The notes beneath the pieces are model-generated. The model was given only the letters and a program-made list of their open reading frames with translations. It ran no database searches and was not told where the DNA came from. Positions 35,036-45,204 of a stretch of DNA of 64,000 nt are shown here, piece after piece. Source of the DNA: Sulfurovum sp. XGS-02 (GTDB taxonomy: Bacteria; Campylobacterota; Campylobacteria; Campylobacterales; Sulfurovaceae). Every line of letters begins with the position of its first letter. Positions within the stretch are counted from its first letter, which is position 1. The translations under genes were made by a program, and so were the position numbers. The DNA lies in contig NZ_CP093312.1 in assembly GCF_023213175.1 (NCBI RefSeq), positions 1,550,001 to 1,614,000 on the forward strand, written 5' to 3'.

Positions 35036-37084
35036 TTAAACCGATATCTCTTTAATATCTGCAATATTTCTAAATGTTTTATAGATAGAGCCTATCGTAT
35101 GGAGTCTATTTTGTTGCAACGCTTCGTCTTCAGTGTTTACCAGAACATCATCAAAATACCCGTCAAGTTCACGTTTCAGCCCAAAAAGTGCTTCAAGTTC
35201 TTCTTTATAGTCACTGTATGTCGAATTGATCACTTTTTCATACGCATTATAGAGTGTGACTTCCGCATCTTCTTTAAATAACGCAATATCTATCTCCATA
35301 CTTGACTCAAGGTCCACATCTTTAGAGATATTTGCGACACGTTTGAAGGTTGTGAACTGCTCTTTGAATGCATCACTGCTTACGATCTCATTGAGTGCAG
35401 CGACTTTTTTCGCTATCTCATTGATATCTCTTTCACCTGAAGCCAATACAGAAGCGATAACTGATGGATTGGCATCGAGTGACTTGTTGATACGTTCTAT
35501 GATGAATTCACTTAAGAGGTTCGTATCAAATTCTTCATAATTGCCTTTGAGCAACGCGATGATATCATCGATATTGAAGGTCAGATCATATGCTGTCACT
35601 ATTCTTACAATACCGTTGACTGCACGACGCAGTGCAAAAGGATCTTTAGAGCCTGTAGGAATCTTTCCTACGCTAAAGAGTCCAAAAAGTGTATCGAGTT
35701 TAATACTCATCGCCACAATAGAGGAGAAGACAGAAGTTGGAAGTTCGGCACCCTCACCTACTGGCATATACTGCTCTTTTATCGCTTGATATACCAATTC
35801 ATCTTCACCTAGTGCTTTTGCATAATAATACCCCATAAGTCCCTGTAGTTCTGTAAACTCATACACCATCTCACTCATAAGGTCCGCTTTTGCAAGGTTT
35901 ATTGCTCTATCCATCGCTTTTTCAAGGACTGTAGAACTTTTTTCGGTATCTTCTTCTACTCTATCCATATAGAGGGCAAGCAGTCTGATCGCGATATTAT
36001 TTTCTCTTGTGATTTTATCGGTAAGGGTCCCCAGACCATCGATGAACTGTACCTTTTCAAGACCATCCGTACTCAGTCCGTTTTTAAGGTCATTTTTGTA
36101 GAAGAAGAGTCCGTCGGCCAAACGTGGTTTAAGGACACGTTCATTTCCTGCGATAACTTTACTGTAATCATCCGTATAGGCATTGGAAACAACCACAAAC
36201 TTGTTTGCTATTTTCCCATGTTCAAAGACAGGGAAATAACGCTGATGTTCTTTCATCGATGTAATGATCACTTCAGGCGGTAGTTCCAAGAAAAGTTCAT
36301 CAAAAGAGCCTACAAGTGCTTTAGGGTTCTCTGTGATCGCTACAACCTCAGCCAGAAGTGCTCTATCCCTCTCTATGATGATATTGTGCATCGACTCCAA
36401 AGCATCAAATTCAGCTAAGATCTTTGCTTCACGGTCTTTTGGGTGTAACATCACGGCACACTCATCCAGCAGACCTTCATAGGCATCTATCGTAGGCACT
36501 TCCACAGGATCATAACTGACCATACGGTGTACATAGGTTTTGGTATCTGCATGCACACCAAAAAGTTCTACAGGTACAGAAGCATCACCCATTCTTACCT
36601 GTAACCAGCGTATAGGTCTGATATATTCATCCGTTCTTGAACCCCAGCGCATCATCTTCCCAAATGACATTGAGGCTATCCATTTTTCCAGCATCTCTTG
36701 AAGAAGAGAAACCGTTTCTGATCCCTTCTCTTCTTTTTTGAAATAGAGTACTTCTTTCCCGTTTTTCTCTGCACGACCGAGTGTATCAAAGCTTACACCG
36801 CATTTACGTGCAAATCCCTGGGCTGCTTTCGTAGGCTCACCATCTTTGACTGCCGCAACCATTGGAGGACCAAACAACTCTACTGTAGTATCCTCCTGGC
36901 TTACCGGCATTGCCGTATGTTTAAGGACCAATCTTCTAGGTGTATAGATAAATTCAAAATCATTACTAAGGTTATACTCTGTAAGTATATTCTCCCAAGA
37001 TTTTTCAATGTTATTCACGATTTTAAGTAGTGGTATAGCCGGTAATTCTTCTACACCGATTTCTATGAGTAGTGCTTGTGTCAT
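35036..37084 (-). CDS. glyS: Glycyl-tRNA synthetase beta subunit
   Basis: The 682-residue subunit starts TQALLIEIGVEELPAIPL, the GlyS signature, and contains IYTPRRLVLKH, LPKSMRWG-like FGKMMRWGSR, TSMKEHQRYFPV and TGSKDPFALRRAVNGI. The C-terminus holds the anticodon-binding region. It pairs with GlyQ, which is not in the window, to form the bacterial alpha2beta2 enzyme. A TAAAAT box on the minus strand at 37118-37123 is a possible promoter. Confidence 0.97.
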   Translation of the reverse strand: MTQALLIEIGVEELPAIPLLKIVNNIEKSWENILTEYNLSNDFEFIYTPRRLVLKHTAMPVSQEDTTVELFGPPMVAAVKDGEPTKAAQGFARKCGVSFDTLGRAEKNGKEVLYFKKEEKGSETVSLLQEMLEKWIASMSFGKMMRWGSRTDEYIRPIRWLQVRMGDASVPVELFGVHADTKTYVHRMVSYDPVEVPTIDAYEGLLDECAVMLHPKDREAKILAEFDALESMHNIIIERDRALLAEVVAITENPKALVGSFDELFLELPPEVIITSMKEHQRYFPVFEHGKIANKFVVVSNAYTDDYSKVIAGNERVLKPRLADGLFFYKNDLKNGLSTDGLEKVQFIDGLGTLTDKITRENNIAIRLLALYMDRVEEDTEKSSTVLEKAMDRAINLAKADLMSEMVYEFTELQGLMGYYYAKALGEDELVYQAIKEQYMPVGEGAELPTSVFSSIVAMSIKLDTLFGLFSVGKIPTGSKDPFALRRAVNGIVRIVTAYDLTFNIDDIIALLKGNYEEFDTNLLSEFIIERINKSLDANPSVIASVLASGERDINEIAKKVAALNEIVSSDAFKEQFTTFKRVANISKDVDLESSMEIDIALFKEDAEVTLYNAYEKVINSTYSDYKEELEALFGLKRELDGYFDDVLVNTEDEALQQNRLHTIGSIYKTFRNIADIKEISV

Positions 37085-37387
37085 TTAGATGATCCTAGTG
37101 AAATAATAATGGCTATTATTTTACCTAAATATTCGTTAAGAGTGAGATTAGCACCTGTAGTGTTGCCTGCCTGATCTTAAAATATATGAGCATATGCTTC
37201 TTAGCTTGTATGGTTTTTACACAAAACCTCATAAAAATATATCAAATCATCATACCGTTAAAAATAGCTGCACATTTTTTGTATACTGCACACATGAATA
37301 ACCCGGATAGGTTAACACACCAAAGAAAAGCAATGAAAACCCGTGATCGGTTCTTTGATTGTTCATTCTAATATGAGGGAAAATGGT
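37085..37387. other. Intergenic region between glyS and the HPP-family gene
   Basis: This 303-base divergent gap contains the probable glyS promoter near 37118 and the ribosome site of the HPP gene (GAGGGAAAA, just before 37388). The short plus-strand frame at 37186-37371 has no ribosome site and is not supported. I see no RNA gene or repeat here. Confidence 0.5.
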
Positions 37388-37936
37388 ATGAAGAATTACT
37401 TTTCACGTATGAAAACCAAGGGGCATTGTCCTCCTAGAAAACCGATCAGAAAGATCATATGGTCATCGATAGGGGCCTTTTTAGGTATCCTCTTCATTGC
37501 TTACTTGGAAGAGCTATGGAGCGGTCATGACAAAGCGCCTTTATTTTTGATAGGCTCTTTTGGGGCATCTGCCGTATTGATCTACGGAGCCCCTTTGGTG
37601 GAGTTTTCACAGCCAAGAAATTTGATCGGCGGACACGTGCTTTCAGCACTGGTCGGCGTCACGATAGCATTTCTGTTTAAAGACAATATCATGCTTGCCA
37701 GTGCATTGGCCGTTTCATCAGCTGTTACGATGATGCATTTGACAAGAACCCTGCACCCTCCCGGAGGGGCAACCGCTCTGATCGCCGTTATTGGTGGGGA
37801 TAGCATACAGGAACTTGGATATTGGTATGCAGTCAGCCCGGTATTGATCGGTGCTTTTTTGATGTTACTGGTGGCTTTGTTTGTGAACAATATGTCCATT
37901 GATCCCAAAAGGCATTATCCTGTCTATTGGGTATAA
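37388..37936 (+). CDS. HPP-family integral membrane protein
   Basis: The start is placed at the ATG at 37388 behind GAGGGAAAA. The frame opens earlier at 37343 without a site. The protein, about 182 residues, has four to five membrane helices and the HPP signature LHPPGGATALIAVIGG, which names the family. Related proteins have been linked to nitrite transport in chloroplasts and cyanobacteria, but the bacterial role is open. It stands alone on the plus strand. Confidence 0.88.
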   Translation: MKNYFSRMKTKGHCPPRKPIRKIIWSSIGAFLGILFIAYLEELWSGHDKAPLFLIGSFGASAVLIYGAPLVEFSQPRNLIGGHVLSALVGVTIAFLFKDNIMLASALAVSSAVTMMHLTRTLHPPGGATALIAVIGGDSIQELGYWYAVSPVLIGAFLMLLVALFVNNMSIDPKRHYPVYWV

Positions 37937-37994
37937 ATACTTGAAATAGTTCCAGCTAACCAAAAAAATATGCTATGCTGTGTGTGAAGAGGGA

Positions 37995-38141
37995 TTAGTG
38001 TTCCCCACTCTCATCCTCTTGCATATCGATGCGTCTGCCTTCCTCATCAAATTTACTTTTATAGTAATTTTTCACTATGCCAAACGTCATAAATACAAAT
38101 AAAAATATAGCGATGATATACAGGATATCTCCAAATGACAT
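37995..38141 (-). CDS. 48-residue single-span membrane protein downstream of trmL
   Basis: The frame runs from an ATG at 38139-38141 to a TAA at 37995-37997. It starts one base after the trmL stop, and its ribosome site GGAG lies inside the trmL end, so it is translationally coupled. The protein begins MSFGDILYIIAIFLFVFM, a single membrane helix (about residues 4-22), followed by a charged cytoplasmic tail (NYYKSKFDEEGRRIDMQEDE). No family is recognised. It is too short for ordinary gene calling but has all signs of a real gene. Confidence 0.7.
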   Translation of the reverse strand: MSFGDILYIIAIFLFVFMTFGIVKNYYKSKFDEEGRRIDMQEDESGEH

Positions 38142-38142
38142 A

Positions 38143-38634
38143 TTATTGCTCCAATGTATTGGCTATGGTGATCTTTTCAAACCCTTCATAGTTTTGACGC
38201 AATGCATCATAAATGACGACACCCACACTCACACCAAGATTCAAACTTCTGCCTTTTCCGCCCATAGGGATGGTGATACACTGCTCCGGATTGTCTAGCA
38301 GAACTTGTTCATTGATCCCTCTGGTCTCAGAACCAAAGAGAATGTGATCACCCTTTTTAAACGGTGCATTGAAATAGAGATTATCCGTTTTCGTTGTAGC
38401 CATATAACTGTTTTTGCTGATAGGGTGTGCTTTAAGATATGCTTCAAAACTCTCCCAAACCACCAGGTCAAGATGCTGCCAATAATCAAGCCCGGCACGC
38501 TTTACCGCTTTATCGTCTATATCGAATCCAAGTGGTTTGATAAGGTGCAGTGTCGCACCCAAGTTGACACATAAACGGCCTATGGTACCCGTGTTTTGAG
38601 GAATTTGTGGCTCTACTAAAACGATATTAAACAT
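38143..38634 (-). CDS. trmL: tRNA (cytidine(34)-2'-O)-methyltransferase
   Basis: The 163-residue SPOUT methyltransferase has VLVEPQIPQNTGTIGRLC at the start, FGSETRGI in the middle and IPMGGKGRSLNLGVSVGVV at the end, forming the knotted SAM site. TrmL methylates the wobble base of certain tRNA-Leu. It overlaps the stop of purU by one base. A 48-residue membrane protein gene follows directly. Confidence 0.94.
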   Translation of the reverse strand: MFNIVLVEPQIPQNTGTIGRLCVNLGATLHLIKPLGFDIDDKAVKRAGLDYWQHLDLVVWESFEAYLKAHPISKNSYMATTKTDNLYFNAPFKKGDHILFGSETRGINEQVLLDNPEQCITIPMGGKGRSLNLGVSVGVVIYDALRQNYEGFEKITIANTLEQ

Positions 38635-39470
38635 TAAAATACAACCGTTTTATTACCATTGACAAATACCCTGTCATGCAGTACCAAAGACAATGCACGT
38701 GAAAGTACTATCTTTTCCACGTCACGTCCTGCTCTTTGCATGTCTCTCCATGAAAAACGATGATTAACAGGTATCACATCTTGGGCAATGATCGGGCCTT
38801 CATCCAGATCATCTGTTACAAAGTGTGCTGTAGCCCCTATGATCTTTACACCTCTTTCAAATGCCTGCTTATAAGGATTTGCACCTATAAAAGCAGGGAG
38901 GAAAGAGTGGTGAATGTTAATGATCTTTTCCGGATATGCCTTGACAAATTCAGGTGTAAGTATACGCATATACTTTGCAAGTACGATATAGTCAAACTCA
39001 AATTCGCTTATAAGCTTCATCACATGTTCTTCATGCTCTTCTCTGCTCATACCCTCTGCCGGGACATGAAAGAACGGGATATCAAATCTGCGTACGAAAT
39101 TCTCAAGTGTATCATGGTTGGCAATAACACACTCTATCTGTGCATCAAGTTCACCATTTGCATGACGTACAAGAATGTCACCAAGGGCATGAGACTCTTT
39201 TGTAGCCATAAGAATGATCTTCTTATCTTTTGGTTCTGCCACCCTGATATGTGCATCCTTAGGTGCAACAGTTTTGAGTTCTTCAAGCAGCTCCTGAATG
39301 TCAAACATGCCTGAAACGACTGTACGCATAAAAAAGCGTCCCTGTTCTTTGTCAACAAATTCGCGGTTATTATCGATATTTAAATCTCTATCATAAAAGA
39401 CTTTAGCGATCTGATACACTAAACCTTTTGAATCTTCACAATCAATTAAAACTCTTGCTTTTTTTACCAT
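38634..39470 (-). CDS. purU: Formyltetrahydrofolate deformylase
   Basis: The 278-residue enzyme has an N-terminal ACT domain (RVLIDCEDSKGLVYQIAK) and a C-terminal formyltransferase-like domain with YMRILTPEFVKAYPEKIINIHHSF and FVTDDLDEGPIIAQD. It releases formate from 10-formyl-THF, balancing one-carbon units and supplying formate for purines. It is co-transcribed with trmL. Confidence 0.95.
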   Translation of the reverse strand: MVKKARVLIDCEDSKGLVYQIAKVFYDRDLNIDNNREFVDKEQGRFFMRTVVSGMFDIQELLEELKTVAPKDAHIRVAEPKDKKIILMATKESHALGDILVRHANGELDAQIECVIANHDTLENFVRRFDIPFFHVPAEGMSREEHEEHVMKLISEFEFDYIVLAKYMRILTPEFVKAYPEKIINIHHSFLPAFIGANPYKQAFERGVKIIGATAHFVTDDLDEGPIIAQDVIPVNHRFSWRDMQRAGRDVEKIVLSRALSLVLHDRVFVNGNKTVVF

Positions 39471-39506
39471 ATTTACCCTAGTTGCTATTGAATTGTAAAA
39501 TTATAC

Positions 39507-40670
39507 CTATTTTTCTTTCAAACTCTTTAGGGAGATATCCCTTATCTTCTTTTCAGTTCGCCTCTGAAGTTCATCACCTAACGCTTTACCTGAATACCCT
39601 TCCTCTATCAACTCCGTGGGAGTAACACCTCGGTCAAAAGGTTTATCCCATACGTCAAGTTGCTTTGCCATAGCTATCACATCTGAATGATAGTTCCCTA
39701 CATACTCTATGATACCCTCTTTCAGTGAGAGATGAGCGATGAAAGAGACGGTAATATCTATAGGTGACGGTGGTACTGCCACTTTTTTATAGTAAATAGT
39801 GGGTGCACCCAATCTCTCTAACACTTCTGTGATATCCAATGCAAAATATGCTTTGCAGATAAAAAGAAAATAATAGGGTCTCAGTTTCTCTACAAAGTTC
39901 TTTTGACTCTTTTGCAATACCCTGCTTAAAGCGATAAATGATCTTCTCTCCATATCTTCATTAAAAAGCTGTTTGCCTATACCCAGTGTCAGCAGATAGT
40001 AAAGGCCATAGTGCAAATATTTACTCATAAACATTTTTTCCATCTCTCTAAATATCCGTTCTTTGGGTAGATCATCCAAAGAGATACTCTGACACAGTCT
40101 ACAACTCTTCTCTTCCACTCTAAAGCCAAATCGTGCAGCAAACTGCATAGCACGCAATACACGTAAACTATCTTCCACAAATGTATCTTTATCAACCACC
40201 CGAATCACTTTATGTTCTAGATCACCCAATCCGTCCCAAAAGTCAAGTATCTGTTCATTGTGAATATCATACATCAACGCATTGATCGTGAAATCCCGTC
40301 TTTTTGATGCCTCTTTTTCTTCCAGCGCCAAAGAGACTTCAAATCCCCGGTGCCCCTTGGCTATTTTTTTCTCAGTACGGGGTAAAGAAATATCCAGGTC
40401 ATGGTACTTATAGACAAAAAAACTTTTCCCTACACCCTGTGCACCTAAATGCTCCATCGCACTTTCAAAATCATCTATAGTGATACCAAAACACTCGATA
40501 TCATAATCTTTAGACGCATCTCCCAAGATACGATCACGTACAGCACCACCGACAATGTAACACGTGGCATGATAGTTTTGTGCCAAATACTCTGTCACTG
40601 TTTTAATATTTTGAAGTATATGGGGATCGGTTTGTGAGAAAAAGTTCGGAAAAGATTTGATAGTGGGCAT
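39507..40670 (-). CDS. CCA tRNA nucleotidyltransferase / poly(A) polymerase family
   Basis: The 387-residue protein has the class II nucleotidyltransferase head with YIVGGAVRDRILGDASKDYD near residue 38, then the SKRRDFTINALMYDIHN motif and RVLRAMQFAARFGF. It adds or repairs the tRNA 3' CCA. No HD phosphohydrolase domain is evident. It is probably the CCA-adding or A-adding enzyme of a split pair. The gap to leuB holds a strong hairpin. Confidence 0.87.
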   Translation of the reverse strand: MPTIKSFPNFFSQTDPHILQNIKTVTEYLAQNYHATCYIVGGAVRDRILGDASKDYDIECFGITIDDFESAMEHLGAQGVGKSFFVYKYHDLDISLPRTEKKIAKGHRGFEVSLALEEKEASKRRDFTINALMYDIHNEQILDFWDGLGDLEHKVIRVVDKDTFVEDSLRVLRAMQFAARFGFRVEEKSCRLCQSISLDDLPKERIFREMEKMFMSKYLHYGLYYLLTLGIGKQLFNEDMERRSFIALSRVLQKSQKNFVEKLRPYYFLFICKAYFALDITEVLERLGAPTIYYKKVAVPPSPIDITVSFIAHLSLKEGIIEYVGNYHSDVIAMAKQLDVWDKPFDRGVTPTELIEEGYSGKALGDELQRRTEKKIRDISLKSLKEK

Positions 40671-40703
40671 GATATCCCTTTTAAAATCATTGGAAGTTTA
40701 GAG

Positions 40704-40726
40704 GAGCCGACTTTCAGAGTCGGCTC
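40704..40726. terminator. 9-bp perfect hairpin downstream of leuB
   Basis: GAGCCGACT and AGTCGGCTC form a perfect stem with a TTCAG loop, 18 bases after the leuB stop. The GC-rich stem is striking in this AT-rich gap. No T-run follows on the minus strand, so it may be an mRNA 3'-end stabiliser or a partial terminator before cca. Confidence 0.5.
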
Positions 40727-40744
40727 GATATCAGCGTTTAAGTC

Positions 40745-41815
40745 CTATTTGGATGCATAGTCGGCGATGATATCACCGATCTCACTACACGTACAGATCT
40801 CTTTTGCATCGTAATCACCGATGTCACCTGTACGATACCCTTCGCTTAATGCTTTTTTGATCGCATTGTCTATTTTATCTGCTGCTTCACCTTCGCCTAA
40901 AGCATAACGAAGCATCATACTTGCAGATGAAATGGTCGCCAACGGATTGGCGATACCCTGTCCTGCGATATCCGGTGCAGAACCGTGAATCGGTTCAAAC
41001 AACCCTACACCCTCACCTGTACTGGCGCTTGGAAGAAGTCCGATAGATCCACTTAACATACTCGCAGCATCTGAAAGGATATCACCAAAGATATTTCCCG
41101 TCAAGATCACATCAAACTGCTTAGGATCACGGATAAGCTGCATCGCAGCGTTATCTACATACATATGAGAGAGTTCAACTTCCGGGTAATCTTTTGCTAC
41201 TTCCTCTACGATCTCTCTCCAGAATTGGCTGACTTCAAGTACATTGGCTTTGTCTACTGAACAGACACGTTTATCACGTTTCATCGCGATATCAAATGCC
41301 ACAACAGCGATACGTTTGACCTCTTCTCTTGTATAGATCATCGTGTTGAATGCATGATCCTCATGAAGTTCTCTTGGCTGACCGAAATAGATACCACCGG
41401 TCAATTCACGCACCACCATAATGTCTACACCCTTAATCACCTCAGGCTTAAGACTGGATGCATTCACCAACTCATCATAGACCATAGCGGGTCTTAGGTT
41501 GGCAAATGTTCCCATCTCTTTACGAAGCCCCAGAAGCCCTGTTTCAGGACGTAAATGTCTCTCAAGATTATCCCATTTCGGTCCGCCTATCGCACCAAAG
41601 AGCACGGCATCACATTTCTTTACACCCTGAATCGTCTCTTCTGGTAGAGGCACACCCGTTTCATCGATCGCAGCACCGCCAAGAAGCATCTCTTCATACT
41701 TAAGGTTAAACCCTTGTGTGATAGAAACTGCGTCCAGTACTTTTATTGCTTCATCAATAATTTCAGGACCTATCCCATCACCTTTAATTACACCGATTTT
41801 ATAACTTTTACCCAT
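40745..41815 (-). CDS. leuB: 3-isopropylmalate dehydrogenase
   Basis: The 356-residue NAD-dependent enzyme performs the oxidative step of leucine synthesis. It has [17 protein letters not shown] at the start, [14 protein letters not shown], the [13 protein letters not shown] metal/substrate region, and [22 protein letters not shown]. It lies 4 bases after leuD, so both form an operon. leuC and leuA are not in the window. Confidence 0.97.
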   Translation of the reverse strand: MGKSYKIGVIKGDGIGPEIIDEAIKVLDAVSITQGFNLKYEEMLLGGAAIDETGVPLPEETIQGVKKCDAVLFGAIGGPKWDNLERHLRPETGLLGLRKEMGTFANLRPAMVYDELVNASSLKPEVIKGVDIMVVRELTGGIYFGQPRELHEDHAFNTMIYTREEVKRIAVVAFDIAMKRDKRVCSVDKANVLEVSQFWREIVEEVAKDYPEVELSHMYVDNAAMQLIRDPKQFDVILTGNIFGDILSDAASMLSGSIGLLPSASTGEGVGLFEPIHGSAPDIAGQGIANPLATISSASMMLRYALGEGEAADKIDNAIKKALSEGYRTGDIGDYDAKEICTCSEIGDIIADYASK

Positions 41816-41819
41816 ATGA

Positions 41820-42323
41820 TTATGCCTTTGCTACTTTTTTATTTTCAATCTCTTTTTTTGCAAATGCTATCAGTCCACCTGCGTCTACCAACTCTTGCAT
41901 GAATTCAGGAATAGGAGAAAACTTATACGTTTTAGCCTGTGTCACATTGATCACTTCTCCCGCATCCATATCGATTCTCACAACGTCACCTTCGTTGATC
42001 TCAGAAGCTTCTTTAAGCTCAAAGATAGGCAATCCCATATTGAATGCATTTCTGTAAAAGATACGTGCAAACGTAGGTGCGATCACAGCACTTACACCCG
42101 CTGCTTTTAATGCTATAGGTGCATGCTCACGACTTGAACCGCAACCAAAGTTCTCACCTGCAACAATAATATCGCCTTCTGTCATTTTTGAAACAAACTC
42201 AGGATCTGCATCTTCCATTACATATTTCGCCAATTCCGATGGCTCACTTGTATTAAGATATCTTGCTGCGATGATCAAATCCGTATCGATATTGTCACCA
42301 AATTTCCAAACTTTACCTTGCAA
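41820..42323 (-). CDS. leuD: 3-isopropylmalate dehydratase small subunit
   Basis: The 167-residue small subunit starts [21 protein letters not shown] and has the motif [14 protein letters not shown], typical of LeuD in Campylobacterota and archaea (short type). It works with LeuC, encoded elsewhere, to isomerise isopropylmalate. It is the first gene of the leuD-leuB pair and is divergent from rpoD. Confidence 0.96.
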   Translation of the reverse strand: MQGKVWKFGDNIDTDLIIAARYLNTSEPSELAKYVMEDADPEFVSKMTEGDIIVAGENFGCGSSREHAPIALKAAGVSAVIAPTFARIFYRNAFNMGLPIFELKEASEINEGDVVRIDMDAGEVINVTQAKTYKFSPIPEFMQELVDAGGLIAFAKKEIENKKVAKA

Positions 42324-42495
42324 AGTATTTTCCTTTTTACTACTATCTCCTTACAAAACAGACACATGTCGCTTCGTAATTCCTCTCACTAAAACAGTTC
42401 AACATTTTAGATATTGATACGATAAAAATTTTCGCGATTATAACCAAAAAAAGGAAAATTAACAAATTCCATGCCAAAAACTAATAAAATTTCGG

Positions 42496-42501
42496 TATAA
42501 T
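42496..42501 (+). promoter_or_regulatory. -10 box of rpoD
   Basis: TATAAT within TTCGGTATAATCC lies 50 bases before the rpoD ATG. It is the best -10 match in the 227-base gap between leuD and rpoD. Confidence 0.6.
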
Positions 42502-42550
42502 CCATTTTATTATTCCCGAGGATTTTCACCTCACACATCAAAGGTTTTCA

Positions 42551-44416
42551 ATGGCAACAAAAGACAGTATGAAAAGTATCGAAACATTAATTCAGTCTAA
42601 GAAAAAAGGTGATGTGGTCACACTAGAGAACATCGCGAAAGAATTTACCAAACAACCTACTGCAGCTCAAGCGAAAAAGATCCATAAACTTGCCTCCGAT
42701 GCCAATGTAGAAATCGTATCCGCCTCAGAATATGCAAAGTTTGTCACAACAAAAGAAAAGAAAAGAAAAGAAGATGCAAGAAAAAAACTTGTAGAAGGCA
42801 GTGCAGAAGATGAGTTCGACCTTCACAAGGAAAAAGAGCTTCTAGAGTGGAGCCGTTCAGACAGCCCTGTCAGAATGTACCTGCGTGAAATGGGAAAGAT
42901 CCCTCTTCTGACCAAAGAAGAGGAAGTTGACCTCTCCAAGCGTATTGAAGAGGGAGAAGATATCATCATCGATGCGATCTGTTCTGTCCCTTACCTTATA
43001 GGCTACATCATCAATTACAAAGAACCTTTACTGAATCGTGAAAGACGTGTAAAAGAACTTTTCAAAAGCTTTGAAGATGACAACAAATCAGATAAAGATG
43101 ATTCTGATGATTCTGACGATTCCGATGATTCTGATGAGGAAACATCAACCAATGCACCGAAAGATGACAAGAGGGTCAAACAGGTAGTTGACAGCTTTAA
43201 GCGACTTGAAAAAGCAAAAAAAGAGTGGATGAAGGCACGTGAAGACCTTGATACATTTTTGGAAACAGAGACGGATGAAGTCAAGATCCTTCATGAGCGT
43301 CTTAAGATCGCATTCAAAAAAGAGGCACTCAAAGCAGCACTTTTAAATCTTGGACCGACCTCTAAACTGATCAATGAACTTGTGAAAGCCATGGAAACGG
43401 CACTGAAGAGTGATGACAGTTTTGAAAAAGAGCTTAAACGTTTAGAGTACAAACTTCCACTTTTCAATGATACACTCAAAGCCAACCATAAAAAACTGCT
43501 TGACAATATCATTAAGATGGATAAAGATGACATCATCGATGCTGTACCGGAGACAACGATGGTAAGCACATATGTTGAGATAAAAAAACTTTTTGAGACC
43601 AGAGAAGCGAGTAAAGGCGGATTTGATCTTTCTGAAGAGAAACTCCAGGAGATCCTGGAGCAGATCCGTCAAGGTAAAGCAAAAAGTGAAGTAGCCAAAA
43701 CGAGAATGGCAAAATCCAACCTTAGATTGGTTGTTTCCATCGCTAAGCGTTATACGAACAGAGGACTTCCGTTCCTTGACCTTATCCAGGAAGGAAATAT
43801 CGGTCTAATGAAGGCTGTTGATAAATTTGAATATGAAAAAGGATACAAATTTTCAACCTATGCAACATGGTGGATACGTCAGGCGATCTCCAGAGCCATT
43901 GCAGATCAGGCGAGAACCATTCGTATCCCTATCCACATGATAGAGACGATCAACCGTATCAACAAGATCATCAGAAAACACCTTCAGGAGACAGGAAAAG
44001 AGCCGGATCTTGACACGATCGCTGAAGAGGTAGGCCTCTCTGTGGATAAAGTGAAAAATGTTATTAAGATCACGAAAGAGCCTGTGAGTCTTGAAACACC
44101 GGTAGGGGATGAAGATGACGGTAGATTTGGTGACTTCATCGAAGATAAAACAACACTGAGCCCGACCGATGTGGTACTCAAAGATGACCTTAACAATCAG
44201 ATAGATGACGTACTTGACCAGCTTAACGAAAGAGAAAAAGCCGTCATCCGTATGCGTTTTGGTCTTCTTGAAGATGAGAGTGACAGAACACTTGAAGAGA
44301 TTGGTAAAGAGCTTAGTGTGACACGTGAAAGAGTAAGACAGATCGAATCATCCGCGATCAAGAAACTTAAACACCCTAAAGTGGGAAGAAAACTTAAAAA
44401 TTATATTGAAGAATAA
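42551..44416 (+). CDS. rpoD: RNA polymerase sigma-70 factor RpoD
   Basis: The 621-residue primary sigma factor has region 1.2 ([21 protein letters not shown]) and a long non-conserved insert. Region 2 contains [33 protein letters not shown] and [17 protein letters not shown]. Region 3 follows, and region 4.2 is [20 protein letters not shown]. It directs RNA polymerase to housekeeping promoters. The insert carries four DDS units (residues 183-194), an acidic low-complexity stretch. Confidence 0.98.
   Translation: MATKDSMKSIETLIQSKKKGDVVTLENIAKEFTKQPTAAQAKKIHKLASDANVEIVSASEYAKFVTTKEKKRKEDARKKLVEGSAEDEFDLHKEKELLEWSRSDSPVRMYLREMGKIPLLTKEEEVDLSKRIEEGEDIIIDAICSVPYLIGYIINYKEPLLNRERRVKELFKSFEDDNKSDKDDSDDSDDSDDSDEETSTNAPKDDKRVKQVVDSFKRLEKAKKEWMKAREDLDTFLETETDEVKILHERLKIAFKKEALKAALLNLGPTSKLINELVKAMETALKSDDSFEKELKRLEYKLPLFNDTLKANHKKLLDNIIKMDKDDIIDAVPETTMVSTYVEIKKLFETREASKGGFDLSEEKLQEILEQIRQGKAKSEVAKTRMAKSNLRLVVSIAKRYTNRGLPFLDLIQEGNIGLMKAVDKFEYEKGYKFSTYATWWIRQAISRAIADQARTIRIPIHMIETINRINKIIRKHLQETGKEPDLDTIAEEVGLSVDKVKNVIKITKEPVSLETPVGDEDDGRFGDFIEDKTTLSPTDVVLKDDLNNQIDDVLDQLNEREKAVIRMRFGLLEDESDRTLEEIGKELSVTRERVRQIESSAIKKLKHPKVGRKLKNYIEE
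43097..43132 (+). repeat. 9-bp tandem repeat in rpoD encoding (DDS)4
   Basis: Four in-frame copies close to GATGATTCT encode Asp-Asp-Ser, within the acidic non-conserved region of sigma-70. Third-position changes (GAC, TCC) show that it is not a fresh expansion. Length change would keep the reading frame. Confidence 0.8.
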
Positions 44417-44436
44417 TTCTTCAAACAAGTATTATT

Positions 44437-45198
44437 ATGTCTGAACCTAGATTTTTTGCCCTCATCATAGGTACAGAGATACTGAACCGTCGAAGGGCTG
44501 ACAAGCACTTTGACTTTGTCACCAAAGCTTTGGCGGAAAAGGGTCATAAACTCACCGGTTCTTTTATTATAGAGGATGATCCTGCACTAATTGTTCAAAC
44601 GTTAAGCTTCATTGCATCTCAGGAAAACTCCATACTCTTTTCATTTGGTGGTATAGGCTCAACACCTGATGACCATACCAGAAAATGTGCAGCTATAGCA
44701 CTGAGAGACGGAATACTTCACACACATGATGAAGCCAAAGAGATCATTGTCAACAAACTGGGTGAGAAAGCCTACCCCTACTCTGTACGCATGGCAGAAC
44801 TCCCCAAAGGTGCAACACTCTTGGAGAACCCTGTCAATCAAATGCCTGCTTTTGCAGTGGATGAACGTTATTACTTTATGCCAGGTTTCCCGGAAATGAG
44901 CCATCCTATGGTAGAGAAGATACTGACAAAACTGATACCTAATAAAAGAACTTACCATCGTCATACACTTACAGCCCTTTGCAAAGAGAATGTATTTATA
45001 GAGCTGATGGAGAAGATGCCAAAGGAAGTGGAGTTCTCTTCCTTGCCTAAACTCTACTCTGATGGATGGAGGGTCTCTATCTCTGTCGCATCAACCGATG
45101 AAAAACTGGCATTGGAATCCTTTCAGATGTATATCGACCTACTTGAAAAAAAGCATATTGTCTATAGTCTACATGATGAACACAATGCATCCGAATAG
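44437..45198 (+). CDS. CinA/MoaB-like molybdopterin-binding domain protein
   Basis: The 253-residue protein begins FFALIIGTEILNRRRADKH and has the FSFGGIGSTPDDHTR loop of the MoaB/CinA fold. It lacks the C-terminal deamidase domain of full-length CinA, so it is the short competence/damage-inducible protein A type. A role in cofactor or nucleotide repair is possible. It follows rpoD by 20 bases and precedes an MFS transporter by 6, suggesting co-transcription. Confidence 0.85.
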   Translation: MSEPRFFALIIGTEILNRRRADKHFDFVTKALAEKGHKLTGSFIIEDDPALIVQTLSFIASQENSILFSFGGIGSTPDDHTRKCAAIALRDGILHTHDEAKEIIVNKLGEKAYPYSVRMAELPKGATLLENPVNQMPAFAVDERYYFMPGFPEMSHPMVEKILTKLIPNKRTYHRHTLTALCKENVFIELMEKMPKEVEFSSLPKLYSDGWRVSISVASTDEKLALESFQMYIDLLEKKHIVYSLHDEHNASE

Positions 45199-45204
45199 AA
45201 ACTC

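Noticed and set aside
37186-37371. Plus-strand frame of 61 residues before the HPP gene
   Set aside because: There is no ribosome site, no recognisable sequence, and the composition looks like spacer DNA.
40704-40726. LeuB/leucine attenuator or riboswitch
   Set aside because: The hairpin lies downstream of leuB, not in a leader, and there is no leader peptide with leucine codons.
43015-43284. Serine-rich minus-strand frame within rpoD
   Set aside because: It is the reverse complement of the acidic DDS repeat and follows from codon composition.
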